Below are positions 12,742-25,236 of a DNA stretch of 64,000 nt, in pieces. The DNA is from Triops longicaudatus (Eukaryota; Arthropoda; Branchiopoda; Notostraca; Triopsidae): NCBI GenBank assembly GCA_022885665.1, contig JAGQDJ010000121.1, forward strand, positions 104,614 through 168,613, given 5' to 3'. The position numbers and the translations under genes were made by a program. Numbering within the stretch: the first letter of the stretch is position 1; each line of letters opens with the position of its first letter. The notes under the pieces are model-generated. The model was given only the letters and a program-made list of their open reading frames with translations. It was not told the DNA's origin and did no database searches.

Positions 12742-15282
12742 TACAGTGAATTAATTTGATTAGTGTAGTTTGATTAAATATCTCCTTAGATGATTGGAGA
12801 ACATTTATTGCATTTGAAGATTTTTACACTGAAATGTTTGAACTGTTCGAGGTTGGTTCAGAGTTCAGTATCACTAAAAATCTGCGTATACAATTTAACG
12901 CAACTGAAACTCGTTCGAATACACGGAAGTCGAGGAGGCCAGATGGAACTAGCTTTAACGAAAGTAATGTTCGTCCGAATACCAACAAGGATACTATGGA
13001 TTTCTATAGCGAAAAGTTTCAATGGCAAGTTTATTTACGTTATCAGTTTAGCTCCGCCCTACCGTTATGTGTGATTACGGATCAGACAAGTCAGACGCGC
13101 GCAAGTACAATACATGTGTGTAGTACATGTGAGAAATTTCAGAGTGTTGTTCACAGAATTTATTTAGTAAATCACCGAATTTTATATTTGAAAAGTAGCC
13201 TTAACATCTACGTCCAAAATTCACTGTTTTTTTTTAAAGATTCTTATTATTACTGTAGAAGTGAAGACAAAACTACCGTAACTCAACGAAGTTGCGAAAA
13301 CCGGCCGACTGCGAGCAATCGGCTGTTTTTTTTTTTAATTTTTGTTAATTTACCAAGTGGAAAGAATGCCTATTTCTTAATTTTAAGAAAAAATCAAAAG
13401 AATGGGCATATTTCAGTAGCTTGTATAATAACTCCTTCATTTCAGGACAATTAAGACAATTCAAGAACTAATAAGACAATCGGGGTTTACCTTCTGAATC
13501 AGACATTAATTAGCTTCTAATTAACGTTTTGTTACTTTTCATAACAACCTTTTTACCGTCAAGTTGACGCTATTTGCTACAATACGTTTCTTACAGTTTC
13601 GAACACAAAAGGGACGTTTTTTGTTTCAACGACCTTGTTTATCAACTGGTTCGAGCCTCCTAGTTTTTTTTTTAGTAAGACTTAGTACCTATAGTGTAGA
13701 ACATCGAAAATTACTCTTCATTAGATGTTTAATTCGAGGGGTAACGTCAAAATTTTCGTGCAATTTTTGCTGCGAATGGACAATGAAGATACTGATAACT
13801 AGAAATCTTATTATGCGTTGTGTTGCGGGATACGCCTGACTGAATGGAATTGAGTTAACCGAAATAGGGAAAGAAAGATCTCCGAACAGTATATACAGGT
13901 GACTGTCCGCTTCTGTTGCTTTGCGAGTCAGAGAATCTGGAGAATTGCGTGCATATCCTCAGTAACAATACGCACACCTACGCTAATAAAAGGACAGCAA
14001 GCTTTCTAGAGAGGAAAACTTACACACACTGCGGTAATGTGGGTGAACCCTTATTCTTGTCTTAACATTTTCGCAAGAGTCTTCATAATGATTAAATAAA
14101 CGCCTTAATTTGTTAAATACATTTACGATCGAAAAAGCGTCATTTATCTTTGCCTCAACAAGAAAAAAGCTTTAGGTACTCGAATCATTTATCAGCGCCC
14201 CGACTTAATTCAGTTCCGCACGAGAGTTCATGTCTTTTATTAGAAATTGCAATCCAACGAAATGCAATGAACGAAATTAAATTCTTTTGAGCACGGAAAC
14301 AGGACCCCGCGACGTGAAAACGCAAATTATTCTGACATGCATGTGTCTCAGTGCTAACGGATAAGTGTCAAAAGAAAGAGCACACAGAGAAGCGAAGAGA
14401 CATGAAATGGGGCAGCATAATATATTATAAGAGATGTAAGCCAGGGACTACATTATTAATAGTCTGATCAATGCATGTTACCTAGAATTGCTCAAGTGAA
14501 CTATACTGTCCACCTTCTTTAATGCGCAAGGCTCCTACGTTGTTTCCACGTACGTTGTTTAGCTTCATGACGTTTTATACATGTTCGCGTGTATTTAGCG
14601 TTCCAACTGCTTCGGCACGTTGCATTTCGCACCTGCGCTCTACTGGGCCGGTTTAGAGACGTTCGATTTTACTTGAGAAGTACACTAGGCTTGGCTCAGT
14701 ATATTCACCCAACCGGCGCAGGCCAGTGTAACGTCGAGGCCTCGAGTCCACGTGGTACACAGGTACATTATACGAATAATAATCTATGAGCTGCGGTTGA
14801 TATTGTCTCAGGATCCAGGTGCGAGGTGGAAGTACTGCACTAAAAAGGTCTGTAGCCCAGGTGACAGCATCGATCCGTTCTTGGGGGTGTCGTATCGTGT
14901 GTCAGTGTCACGTCCTGTGCCCTTGTTGCCCTTATTCGACGCCTTATGGGCTGTCCAAATGGAAACTCATCTGTTAAGTTTTCTTGATTGATTTCAAAAC
15001 GCCAAGTCAAGCTCATTTCACTGGTAAGTCATAACTCATCTCTACATATCACTTTCAGCGAAAGACCTAATCTAGCGCACTAGTTTTGCATCAGCAACTT
15101 TCGTAAAATTAATGTCACTCATGAGTTTTCAGTTGCTTACCAAAATGTCAATGAGTTAGCTCGTCTAGTGTTATCGTCTCAAGAGTTAAGGCACGAACAT
15201 CCTTTATTTCGGTGCTTGTCGTGAATCTCAAGATTACTTCTTGATGTTTTGCTTGTGTAGAATGTAGCAAGCAAAATCTACG
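12742..15282. other. Intergenic, no supported gene
   Basis: About 2.5 kb of AT-rich DNA between the divergent Nit-Fhit and PTPDC1 genes. It must hold both promoters. A 206-codon ORF (12834-13454) lacks recognisable domains and looks like chance. No tRNA, tandem repeat or transposon ends were recognised. Confidence 0.6.
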
Positions 15283-18200
15283 ATGTCTTTCGAAGGGGAA
15301 CTTCCACCTGCGCTAAGTGCATTAAAGGAAGTAGAAAATGGACCCTCGGCACCGCAAGTGGCTCCTAATTACACCAAAATTTCAGAAAGCATTCGACAAA
15401 TGGCCCCGAATGATATGTTATGCTCGGTGTTTTGCGGCGGCCGAAAATGCAAATACGATTCTTCCGAAAGATGGGATGATGAGGATATGGCTATTCGTGG
15501 ACTCTACTCCCATTGGTAGGAATATGTTCCATAGTGTTTGTTCATGTCAACTTTGTTACATTTTACATCTAAGAATTGCGTAATCCAAGTTTCAAAGTTA
15601 TCCACACTGACTCAGTTGCCGCTATGAGTATACGTAAAAACCTTGCTCTGGCTGACGACATCAAATTAACATAGCAAAACTGGAAGCCCTAGTATCGGTT
15701 TCCGATAATGCGTTCAAAAGTGTAGATCTAGACATAGTTGAGCGCAAATAAGTATCAAAACACTGTTCTAGCCAAAACTACAGAAATCTTTTATTCTGTC
15801 TTGCATTGGTGAAACGATTGAGTTACAACCAACTGCTGTCGATCTCGGCAAGAAAAGCCTCTTCTCGTGTCCTTTTGCAAAGTAGTGCAATGGGTCTAAG
15901 TGTCCACCGATCTATTTATCGATGTCTTGACTATTTTTCTATTTATGTTACTAAAGAAAGATACATCGTGATTACTAGGATCACGGAAGACATCGTTGCG
16001 ATGGCTAGACCAAACACGGAGTTGATCAACAGCGAAAACCTTGTTAGTTGCTTTCACAAGTAAACTGGTTAAATTTTTTTAGCGTCTGTAAGATTTTCAA
16101 TAAAAAATACCATTTTTAAGGCTGGGAATAAAAACTATAATTAACCTACAAGTTCCTGGTGAGCATGCCAAGTGTGGACCACCGCTTCATGAGTCTGGTT
16201 TTACATATCTGCCCGAAACTTTCATGGCCAACGACAGTAATTTCCAACTCCGGAAACTCATTTATTTGGTGTTCTAAAACATTTAAGTTTTAGTTTATTA
16301 CTATAATTTTGGCTGGAGGGACTATGGTGTTACAAGTTTCGAAGGATTGTTAGACGTTATCAAAGTCATGGCCTTTGCTCTGACAGAAGGAAAAATAGCT
16401 GTCCACTGCCACGCAGGTAACCACGCAAATTTAAGTGACTATTTTTATAAATTGAACGTCGCCATATTGAGCTCAGTGATGTTTTCTCCGTCGATTTACA
16501 TAAATTCTCTTTTGGCGCGAGAACTGTAATCGCCTATTGGTCAGATTGGAAATTGCGGGAAGAAACGTCAACTGGGTCTGGATATGGCACGTTGAATGCG
16601 GCTTTAGGCCAATTAACGCAACATTTACTTAGACCTCATTCAAAATAAATTTTCGACTTTTCTAGGTTTGGGTCGAACCGGCGTATTAATATCATGTTAC
16701 CTTATGTTTTCCTTACGTGTCCGGGCTCAAGATGCAATCCGTTACGTAAGGCTAAAGCGACCTGGGTCAGTTCAAACTCGCTCACAGATAATGTTAGCCC
16801 AGCAATTCGAGCAGAACATGTTGCCACACTTCCGAGTTTACTGCAATAAGTAATCAACTTTTTTGCAGTATTTCCATTACTGAAATCTAAAAAACTGTTG
16901 CAAAATTATTAGAGACTTGGTCCCTGATAAGGAAAAGAAAAACCATCACGAGTTTACTTTCGACCAATATCTAATACATCAGACCTTCGTCTTGCATGGA
17001 TACGAAGCTCGAGCACTACGATACATTCCTAAGGTAAATGTGTACCGTGCAGAAGTTATGACATATTGATATCATGGATTTTAAGCTAATTTAAATAACT
17101 CCTTCGTATCCTTATCTAAAGATTATTTATGTCATATGCGAGAGAATCTTGTCCATATGTCACGCCCAAGAAGTATTGCCACCCCGGTCTGTGAGTGCTT
17201 CCTCCAACGTAACATACGCTGATCACCAACATACAGGCCGCGACCCGAGGCTCATCTTCACAAGGTGTATAATCACAGAATAATCACAGAAACATAAATG
17301 GAATATTTACTTATTTTTTTTATTACGTAGACACTACTTAGCTTCACGGGCAGATCAAAACCAGTTTAAGAAATCGCCTTTTCTACAGGACTGGCGACCT
17401 GGCTCGTGGGAACCATTGAATGGACGGAATACTACAAATGGTTAATTAAGACACGTAGCCAAGCATTCAGAATCATAACAAATGTTGTCAGGCTATGTCC
17501 GCGTGCGGAGTATGGAAAACGAAGTAATAATGACTGACATGGCCGAAAGCGAATGTTCTGGTCGTGTGAGTCCGGAAGATGATCATGAAGTCACTGCTCA
17601 CGATATGCAATCATGGGCGTCCGGGGCATCGGGGAACACTCAACGACTAGAAGAGCTGTTAGACCAACATTTCGGACCGGACATTTCGTCTAATGCCGTA
17701 TTCCAGGAACTCAACTCTCAAGCAGATACTATTGGCCCGGATGAAACTTCAGAGTTGACGACTGAAGATATTCTCAACGCACTATTAGCTGATCCTCAGC
17801 TCTCCAATCTGCCGCCAGGGTTAGCCAATTCCGTGCGGAGGTACAGACATGAGTTAACTGGCAGAGCTTCAGCGTGGACAAGATTGCAAAACGAACGTAG
17901 GCCAAGACTCTTGGCGGCATTATTATGGCTGTGGCTTACGCACCTCAAAGTACCCGTTTTGGGCACTAGAGAGCTTAGTTTCATCGTAGTATATGGAAGT
18001 CATGCGGAAAAGTGCTTTAATAAGCTAGACTCGGTAAATCGTACGACGAAATTTACAAAATCACTTGAAATGTTTAGAGCTCTAAATGACCCAAATTTTA
18101 TATTTACAGGGCAAGCGTTACACTCTCGAGTACTTGTTACGTTTCGTTAGCCGTCTTACGTTAACTCATGCACAAAATCTCAATACAAGCGCCAAATCCT

Positions 18201-18828
18201 TGCCTGTACGCACGGAACTCTTGAAGAGGTTATCCAGCGCTTTGACAAAGCAAGCTGTAGTCGCAAACGGAGTTAACTACCCAATAAGTACGTTTTCTCC
18301 AGCACATCAATGCACCATCAAATTAACTGTATCTTTTGTTTCTTCCCGTCAGTTCAAGGTTATAACAAACTCGGGAAAGGTACGTTGGCCAAAATGCTCG
18401 AGTTTCTTGAATATATGCTCGAATGGATAGAAGGCTCAACACCCATGAACATCCCACTCCCCAAAGCCATCTCTGTCTCTGCACCTAGTACGCCAGTAGT
18501 TCCTCCGACAGCGCCCTTACCGGTCGCGGCTGAATCAACGTCATTTGTGTCGCATATGAACCCAGCAGCCCAGGCTTCGACATCGTATTCCATTTCTGTC
18601 CCTTCTTCGGGCTCTGGAAGTCCAGCTTTGTCCGTGTCCCCACCAAATTCCGGTGCCCAACCGCGAACGCCCATCTCCAACTCCGCAAGAGTAGGTGGAA
18701 ACGTACGCCCGTCAGGAAGACCTTCTGTACCTGCTTCGGCCAAACCTGTCAAAGTCCTTTCCTCGAAAGAGGGACGAAGTATCAGCTCTCCAACTTTAAC
18801 TATGCCGATCCACGAAGGCGTTCCGTGA
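15283..18828 (+). CDS. PTPDC1: Protein tyrosine phosphatase domain-containing protein 1 (PTPDC1)
   Basis: Dual-specificity-type phosphatase linked in vertebrates to centrosomes and cilia. Exon 1 (from ATG 15283) encodes MLCSVFCGGRKCKYDSSERW, like human MICSMACGGRACKYENPARW. Further exons encode ITEDIVAMARPNTEL (from 15979), LGIKTIINLQVPGEHAKCGP (about 16121), YYYNFGWRDYG (about 16300) and the catalytic HCHAGLGRTG (C-x5-R), which is split by an intron at 16415-16665. QYLIHQTFVLHGYEARALRY follows at about 16970. An apparent stop at 17443 is inside an intron: splicing 17441-17491 joins NTTNG to YVRVRSMENE in frame. The 17.5-18.4 kb exons then match the PTPDC1 C-terminal region (LWLWLTHLKVPVL; GKGTLAKMLEFLEYMLEWIE). 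The last about 130 residues are Pro/Ser/Ala-rich and probably disordered. Stop is TGA 18826-18828. Confidence 0.92.
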
Positions 18829-21017
18829 GTTGAAGGTGTATAGGTTGTATAATCAAATATCTGTGTAGTTTTGTATTAGTCTTGTGACTTCCTTCACAAG
18901 TACAAGGAAATCATGCGCGTTGTTTCACGTGCAGCGCGCACGCTTTGTCTAAACCCTACGAGGCACGAAGTGCCTTCTTAGTAAAACGTCCTTAGAGTAA
19001 TAATATCCATAAAGACTCCTCTATCAATATGATGCAATATGCAAAGAAAGTGCGCCTTTCGGGATCTATCATTCGTTCACAGTGCCTTGCACCTCCTTAA
19101 AGCCACATTTTTGGTCTATTTCTGATTCTCATATGTCTTAAGATCATAAGCACTGAACAAAAACTCGTTCATCAGAGAAGCTTTCCTCTCACATTGTATG
19201 TTACAAGTACACATTAATAGATTTGTGCATGCGCACGGTTACGCTCAATATCTGACATATATGTAGACTGTACTACTCGGACACAAATAAAACAGGGTGA
19301 AAGATCTGAAAATTTAAGGATTATCATTATTTGTTAAGAATGCCCAACAAATGCCGTTAGCTTTAGTTGCGATTCTGAAGGGTAATATTCTAGTTTTGAA
19401 ATTTCTTAATAGTCTACTCTGTACATAAATAGAAGTAAAGTGAAATTCCACGTGTCTACACAACTTTTAACCGAGTATCGCTTTAAAGCACGCTTACGTC
19501 AGAAAAGTTGACTTTGTATTCTCGAAAAATGGCCTGACTTCATAGTATACCAAGAAGTTAGATTTAAAAATAAAATAAAAAACTAGTGAATTGTTATGTA
19601 ATAAATAAATGCTTAATACACGTTAACATATACTACTGCATCTTGTTTGTACTACAACCTTTATTTTTACAAGTTTTCTCCAATTACGTTAGCTCGGTAA
19701 CCCGGTGTAGGGTTCGATTGCGATTATCCACGTACTGTACGGGTAAGGGAGAGTTTTCTCTATTGCTGACTCCTGCCCCATAAAAAAAAAAGGCCCTGGC
19801 ATACACATTTTGGAATAGGCCAAGAGCTCGTGAACTCAAATTTTTCAAAGCTCCCGCTGGCCGGAAGCCATTTGTTAAGGAGACAGTCTCACTAGGTGAC
19901 TCTACTAGGAGAATTATGTAGATATGGAAAGTGGCTTCTTTGGTAAGCAGTAAACACGTGCTTTGACCGGTGAAAAGTAGTATAAGCATACCATCAGAAG
20001 AATTGATCAATACATAACTTTTGTACTTCGTGTAATAATTTATATAGTGATTATCAACATCTTGTGGAACAAAATCTGATAAAAAAATCTGGATTAATTG
20101 GCTTTAGTTTACTATTCGTGAACAAAACCAAACAAGGCGTAGTCTTCATGTAAAAAAATAACCGGTAGTTTTGAACAAAACACCCTACAAGGTAAAACAA
20201 AGTCATTTGTACTTTTACTACATTGCTATAAATATTTCAAAATAAGTATTTCTGAATATGTGAACGTATGGGAAAGAAACTACGTAGCACCGTGTATTTT
20301 TCTGCTTAGAAACCCCCCCCCCCCATCGATTCCTAGATTTTCCATCCTAACTTAACTAAGCCTAACCTAACGTAACTTATTTTTAGCAAGTTTTGACGTA
20401 TTTAACCCGCGCGTCGAGTCAGAACCATGGGAAAATCAATGAAAAAATGTATAACAGCTATGTCAGGCTAGGATTAGGCCCACTTAAAGCTCAGAAATGT
20501 TTCTTTGTAAGTTTAGTGTGGTTTTTAACCACTGGAAGCTCTTGCAAAACAAACATTTTGAGGTGGCGTATAACAGAAATGTGCCGTAATTTGTTACAAG
20601 CTAAACTTATATGGGAATTTTGGAGTAAATCTAAAATAAACTAAGTAAGACATTTCGTGAGATATTTAATTTCTGAACGGCAACACGCTAGAAAACTTGA
20701 GGGATTGGTACTGCAAATACCCGTGTTTACGAATACGAATTATTAATGGCTTAGTGTTATTTTGATCCTGTATTAAACTCTGTGTAACTAAAACCGCAAC
20801 AACCAACGATTAACACATCACAGCTGGCTCTATTCAAATCATACACGATTTTCGATGGAAAGAAACCGATTACGAAACAATAAACCGACAGTTTTTTGCA
20901 TTGCATAGTTTAAAAGGCTAGCTCAGAAAGTTCAGTGCGTGCCAAGTTGATATCGCACAAGGAAGCGTAATGCTATTCTCTACACGCGAATCTGCCGTAA
21001 CTGGAACCGAACAGACA
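18829..21017. other. Intergenic between convergent PTPDC1 and MGLL, no supported gene
   Basis: 2.2 kb of AT-rich DNA containing the 3' ends of two convergent genes. An AATAAA occurs near 19287. A run of 12 C residues is at 20313-20324, with degenerate CCTAA-type words just after (20345-20375). ORFs up to 108 codons show no family resemblance. Confidence 0.6.
20313..20324. repeat. Poly(C) run, 12 nt
   Basis: Twelve consecutive C residues, read directly. This is the longest C or G homopolymer noticed in an otherwise AT-rich window. Confidence 0.9.
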
Positions 21018-24000
21018 TTATTGCTCTTCGGGTTTGGTAGCTCGAGCTACAAGCCAATCTACTGTATCCTTGAGAGCTTCCTGGCGGACATCGAGGGGTT
21101 CCAAGTATAAATGATGGTGCGCTTCTTTGAACACCTAGGATAGTTGAGATATTGTTACCTCCTCGTTTGTGATCTAAACGACTCACTTTGAATTGCTTGT
21201 CATCTACGGCCGCTTTTTCGAATAGAGCCCTCGAGCCTTCTATATTACAGAGTTTGTCTTTTTCTCCATGTATGACGAGGAAAGGTACTGACATTTTTTC
21301 CAATTGGGCGTTAATATCCTACACACACACACACACACACACACAAACAGATTTTAGAGGTTAATTTAATTTTTCCTTTCGAGAATAAAGAAAGCTTACA
21401 ACAAGCGCTTGGTGAACCGCAACAGCCCATTTACTTTTCACTCCGCCTTGCCACCGCAAAGGATCTGCCAACATCCTTTCTTTCATTTCCACGTCTCGAG
21501 TTACATGCACCAGATCTAAGCCACCTACCGATAGATGAGGTACGACTTTGCTCAGCACTTTAGCCACCATGATGCGGAAGGGTGAAACAATGTTGGGATC
21601 AATGTAAATCAAAGGTCCCATGAGTACGACTCCTTTAAACGAAGACGGTGAAGTAAGAGCTGCTTTTAGGGTAATCATTCCTCCCTGCAAAGTAATTTTT
21701 CAATTATAAACAACAAATCTGGCATAATTAAGACAAAATAAGTATCATACCATGGAATGTCCCACGGCGAAGACGTCAAGTTTAGGGTATTGCTCTTTCA
21801 TTTGTTTAACATGTAACAAGACATCGTCAACGTACTCATCCACTGAGTCGATGTGTACTCGATGGCCTTCACTCCGTCCATGTCCCACTATAGGAAAATT
21901 AAAGAATCGGTAGAGTAGTCATAACAGTGCAGGGATGCAAGGGAAATGTTGGCTTTACCGTGATCATGGCCGAAAGCATGCAATCCCTCTTCGGCCAATC
22001 TTTTCCCAAGTTCATCGTACCATTCCAAATGCTCAGCCAAACCGTGAACTAACACCACTAAAGCTCTATAAAAATGTCAGTGAATGTAAGTTTAAGGAAC
22101 ATGGGTCTACGAGATAGGACAATACCAAACAGATACAGCTGAGGCATGGGTGTTTTTTTATGACAATTCTGGTTTAAATACCGAGAACGTGCGACACTAT
22201 AGGTTTTGTACCCATAATGAAGCGCAAAAGCAATTGGCAGGGTTTATGTAAAAAAGACATTTATATGATTCATTTTAGCTATAGAAATCAGGGGGAAAGG
22301 TAGGAAGATAAGGTCTCCAGTCCCCCATTTTTGGAATACTGTTGTTCCCTTTGTTAACTTTTTCTTTCGTAGATTAGGAATGATTTCTTGGTTTGAACTT
22401 GAGTCAGAGGAAACATACGGGTTTGAACTTGGAACTGGACTTGTCCCTGCTGCAAAAATATTACCTCAGACTTTGAATTGCAATTCCATCTATAATGCCA
22501 AAAGAACTTGGACTTTGTCTAAATCCTTATTTTGGAACTTAACGTAAGATGTAAGATAACGTAAGATGTCAATGTGTACGATTTGTAAAAATATAATTTT
22601 AAAGCCTAAATTCGACACCAAAATGTAAGCATGTTGAAGACTGGATCATTCTTCTGAAGAAGTGCCATGGTATCCTGGAATATCTATATTAGGGAGCTCC
22701 TATCTGACACTGCAATCTTGCAATAAAAAAAACAACTAATAAATTCGTGCGTGCATGAAGTTGCCTAATTAGACACGTGTTTAGCTGTTATACGCACGCT
22801 CCGAGTCCGTGATACGTCCTTAGATATGTTCGTCGTTGTCTTTTCTAATCGCAAGCATTCTAATCAACAAGCAGAAACGCAGAGATGATCAGAATAGCAG
22901 CTTTCAATTGTACGAACTAAGTGGTACTTACATCTAGCTTAATGATTACAAGAGGCTATTGAAAATAGTACAGCTTACGTAGCTATAAACGAGTCTTCTA
23001 AGCTCAGTTTACAAGCGAAATAAGTGGGTAAACATGCTCCTACTGACGACTGATACGTACGGATGTCTTCTAGGTGCAACCCTAGTGAGTGGCAAGTTAC
23101 AATGGGACCCTTGTTGTTCGTCTTGTTATTGTCACTAATATTTTATTTGAAACTAAATTAATTTACTAAAGAGTCGTAGGTCTGCCCAAATCAAAAAGGA
23201 CGATGATGGTTTTGTTAGTAGCAATTATTTCCAAACACGAATTCCGCATTTACGGTGCATTTCTCAGTCCGTTTAAGGATCATGAAACTTAGCACTGTAG
23301 AGCTGTGAAGAATAAGTATTTACATTCCTTGAAAAACTCGTAAGAAATAGTGTTTGTCTAGGTGATGCTTGCCAGATGCCGATTCGCTTTCCGAACTCGA
23401 GGAACTTTTTTTTATATCCCTTATAAGCAACTGGTACCCCGAGAAAGGTATAACGTTCAATGTATCTCGTCTTTATGTATCGTACTGTACCAGTCATTCA
23501 GCATATTACGTTTATGTGCTCGTTCCATCAATGTGAATTGGCCCTAATATAAAAACATAAATAAGGTAAAAAGGGCACAGGACACGTGCGAGTTGAATCT
23601 CTGCCAGCCAAGGCCAAGGGTTGTAGCACTTTTCGTCACATCGGATATCTCATAATAGATACCGGAAGTATCGAACCAATGAAACTTATTTTCTCATCTT
23701 CTGGGATTACAGTAGGTTTCGCACAAGCGGAGCATCTATTACGCGTAAATGTTCCTTATGACCCACTTCGTAATGTAGTTAAAACATGTGAAGAGTGAAG
23801 CGAAGAGATACCACAATTTATAGCCTTCGCTGTTTTTTTTTTTTTTTTTTCTAAGGGAATAGTTTTCAGCATTACGCCACAAAAAGTGGGACAAAGGCGT
23901 GGGTCTGACTCCGCAACGAAAAGAGGAACGGATAACACTTCCGGTATCTTTGGAATATCATAGCTCTAAAACGCAGAACACTGACCGCTGTCGCAGAAAC

Positions 24001-24430
24001 AAGGTTCTTCTGTTTGATTACCTTCCTTCTGATAAACAAAGCCGCACTATGCCCTTGAGTTTCAAACGTCTGCACAACGTTTTCTTATACGAAAAGACAA
24101 ATCCGACCCACTGAAGCTAAGAGTGTACCCTCTAAGGCCAGATAATGCCTGAAGTGCACTAATTATACTGTTGTTTATCTGTTTGTCACTTCCAAACAGA
24201 AGATAAGGAGAAATACATCAGACTGTACTGCTAACTTTAGTTTTCGAAATTAAAACATACTTTGGCTCCTGGATAGGTTTCCAATATTTGCAGTGCAAAT
24301 TTTTGCCACAACTACCTCTCAGATTACTGATCGAGGCTGCTATCTCAGCTTCTTGGGTTGCATTTAAATGATGATGACTATCGACCGTCTTCTGTCCATC
24401 TTCGAACACTTCAACGTCCACTTCAGCCAT
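21018..24430 (-). CDS. MGLL: Monoglyceride lipase (alpha/beta hydrolase)
   Basis: Serine hydrolase that splits monoacylglycerols, including the endocannabinoid 2-AG in vertebrates. Exon 1 (24261-24430) encodes the N-terminus ending NLHCKYWKPIQEPK, like human QYLFCRYWKPTGTPK. After a 2.2 kb intron, exon 2 (21959-22065) gives ALVVLVHGLAEHLEWYDELG, the oxyanion-hole HG motif. The next exon carries HVGHGRSEGH and the nucleophile elbow GHSMGG is split by an intron near 21690-21750. The catalytic Asp is in HGEKDKLC (about 21260) and the His in KEAHHHLYLEPLDV (about 21110). TAA is at 21018-21020. The intron before the DINAQLEKM exon ends in a (TG)12 repeat directly against the splice acceptor. MGLL exon 1 and its upstream flank are duplicated near 33.7-34.4 kb. 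Confidence 0.96.
21321..21344. repeat. (CA)12 / (TG)12 microsatellite at an MGLL splice acceptor
   Basis: 24 nt of perfect AC repeat on the + strand. On the MGLL sense strand it is (TG)12 followed at once by the acceptor AG (21320-21319), taking the place of a normal polypyrimidine tract. Confidence 0.95.
22066..24260 (-). other. MGLL intron 1
   Basis: A 2.2 kb AT-rich intron with a long poly(T) run near 23833-23850. I see no nested gene. The tandem-duplication breakpoint inferred for this locus falls at or just inside its 5' (high-coordinate) end. Confidence 0.75.
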
Positions 24431-25028
24431 AGTTCAACAAACGTCACGAATTCACTGTATAGTAACGATGAGGGTCTGTGCAATTGTTGTGTTGACTTCC
24501 GTGTTTGCTGACTGAATCGCTCTCTCTTCGTTCGGTGACTTTGGAGAGTTTCTAAGTGAAGGGGTAATGTTGATAACACACAAGAGTGAAGGTGTACAGC
24601 ACACTTCTAAAAGACTCAATAAGCCTCGCTCCTCTTTCCACGTCCTACTCGGAGCGTTGCTTAACCTCAATTCATCGTGTTCTCCTTTCCTGTGCACGCT
24701 AGTTCGACTTACTAACGCAGTTGGAAGGAGGGGCTATTAAAAACAATCACAAAACGGGAGACCACGTGACCACATTGTAGAAAAACGGATCAATGGCCTG
24801 CCTTCTTGGTTTCTAAGATCCCTGCTTTATGGTCTGGCATTCATGTGGCCTGCATCTGTGTTGAAAAACGTACTAGTGGGATGCGAAGGGAGGCGTCGAG
24901 AAGCAGTGGGTGCACGTTATGGGACTTGGTAAAGGGAATGGTACATCTTGAATTTTTGTTGCTTCATAGCTCACCGTGCTTATCTTTAGCTTTTCTCACC
25001 AAATCTGTGTAAAGAAAAGCCTTTAAGG

Positions 25029-25236
25029 CAGTGGTGCCCAACCTTTTTTCACCCGAGGGTCGCGCGCGACATGATATAAAATCTCGCGGGCCTGAATGTT
25101 CCGGTTTCGCCAGATTCATGCCGACGTTAAAAATGAAATTATTCAGTGATATACATGAGCGGTATAAATGAGCGGGCCGCATGAGGCACCTTCGCGGGAC
25201 GGATATGGCCCACGGGCCGTAGGTTGGGCACCACTG
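25029..25236. mobile_element. Non-autonomous hAT transposon (MITE), 208 bp
   Basis: Perfect 16-bp terminal inverted repeats beginning CAGTGGTGCCCAACCT, flanked by an exact 8-bp target-site duplication CTTTAAGG (25021-25028 and 25237-25244). The TIR sequence and the 8-bp duplication are typical of hAT (Charlie-like) elements. The 176 bp interior is GC-richer than its surroundings and has no transposase ORF. The intact TIRs and target duplication suggest a fairly recent insertion. Confidence 0.93.

Noticed and set aside
12834..13454. 206-codon ORF upstream of Nit-Fhit
   Set aside because: No domain or recognisable similarity, composition is Phe/Asn/Ser-rich like translated AT-rich DNA, and it overlaps homopolymer T runs. 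Most likely chance.
17482..18150. Separate gene starting near 17482 with its own start codon
   Set aside because: The segment is the C-terminal half of PTPDC1. A 51-bp GT-AG intron (17441-17491) joins it in frame to the upstream exon, bypassing the apparent TAA at 17443.
19690..19735. tRNA-like sequence (TTAGCTCGGTAA ... GGGTTCGATTGCG)
   Set aside because: A- and B-box-like words are present but only about 20 nt apart. There is no acceptor or anticodon stem, so it is not a tRNA.
19684..20010. 108-codon minus-strand ORF in the PTPDC1/MGLL interval
   Set aside because: No family resemblance and no plausible flanking exons. Treated as chance.
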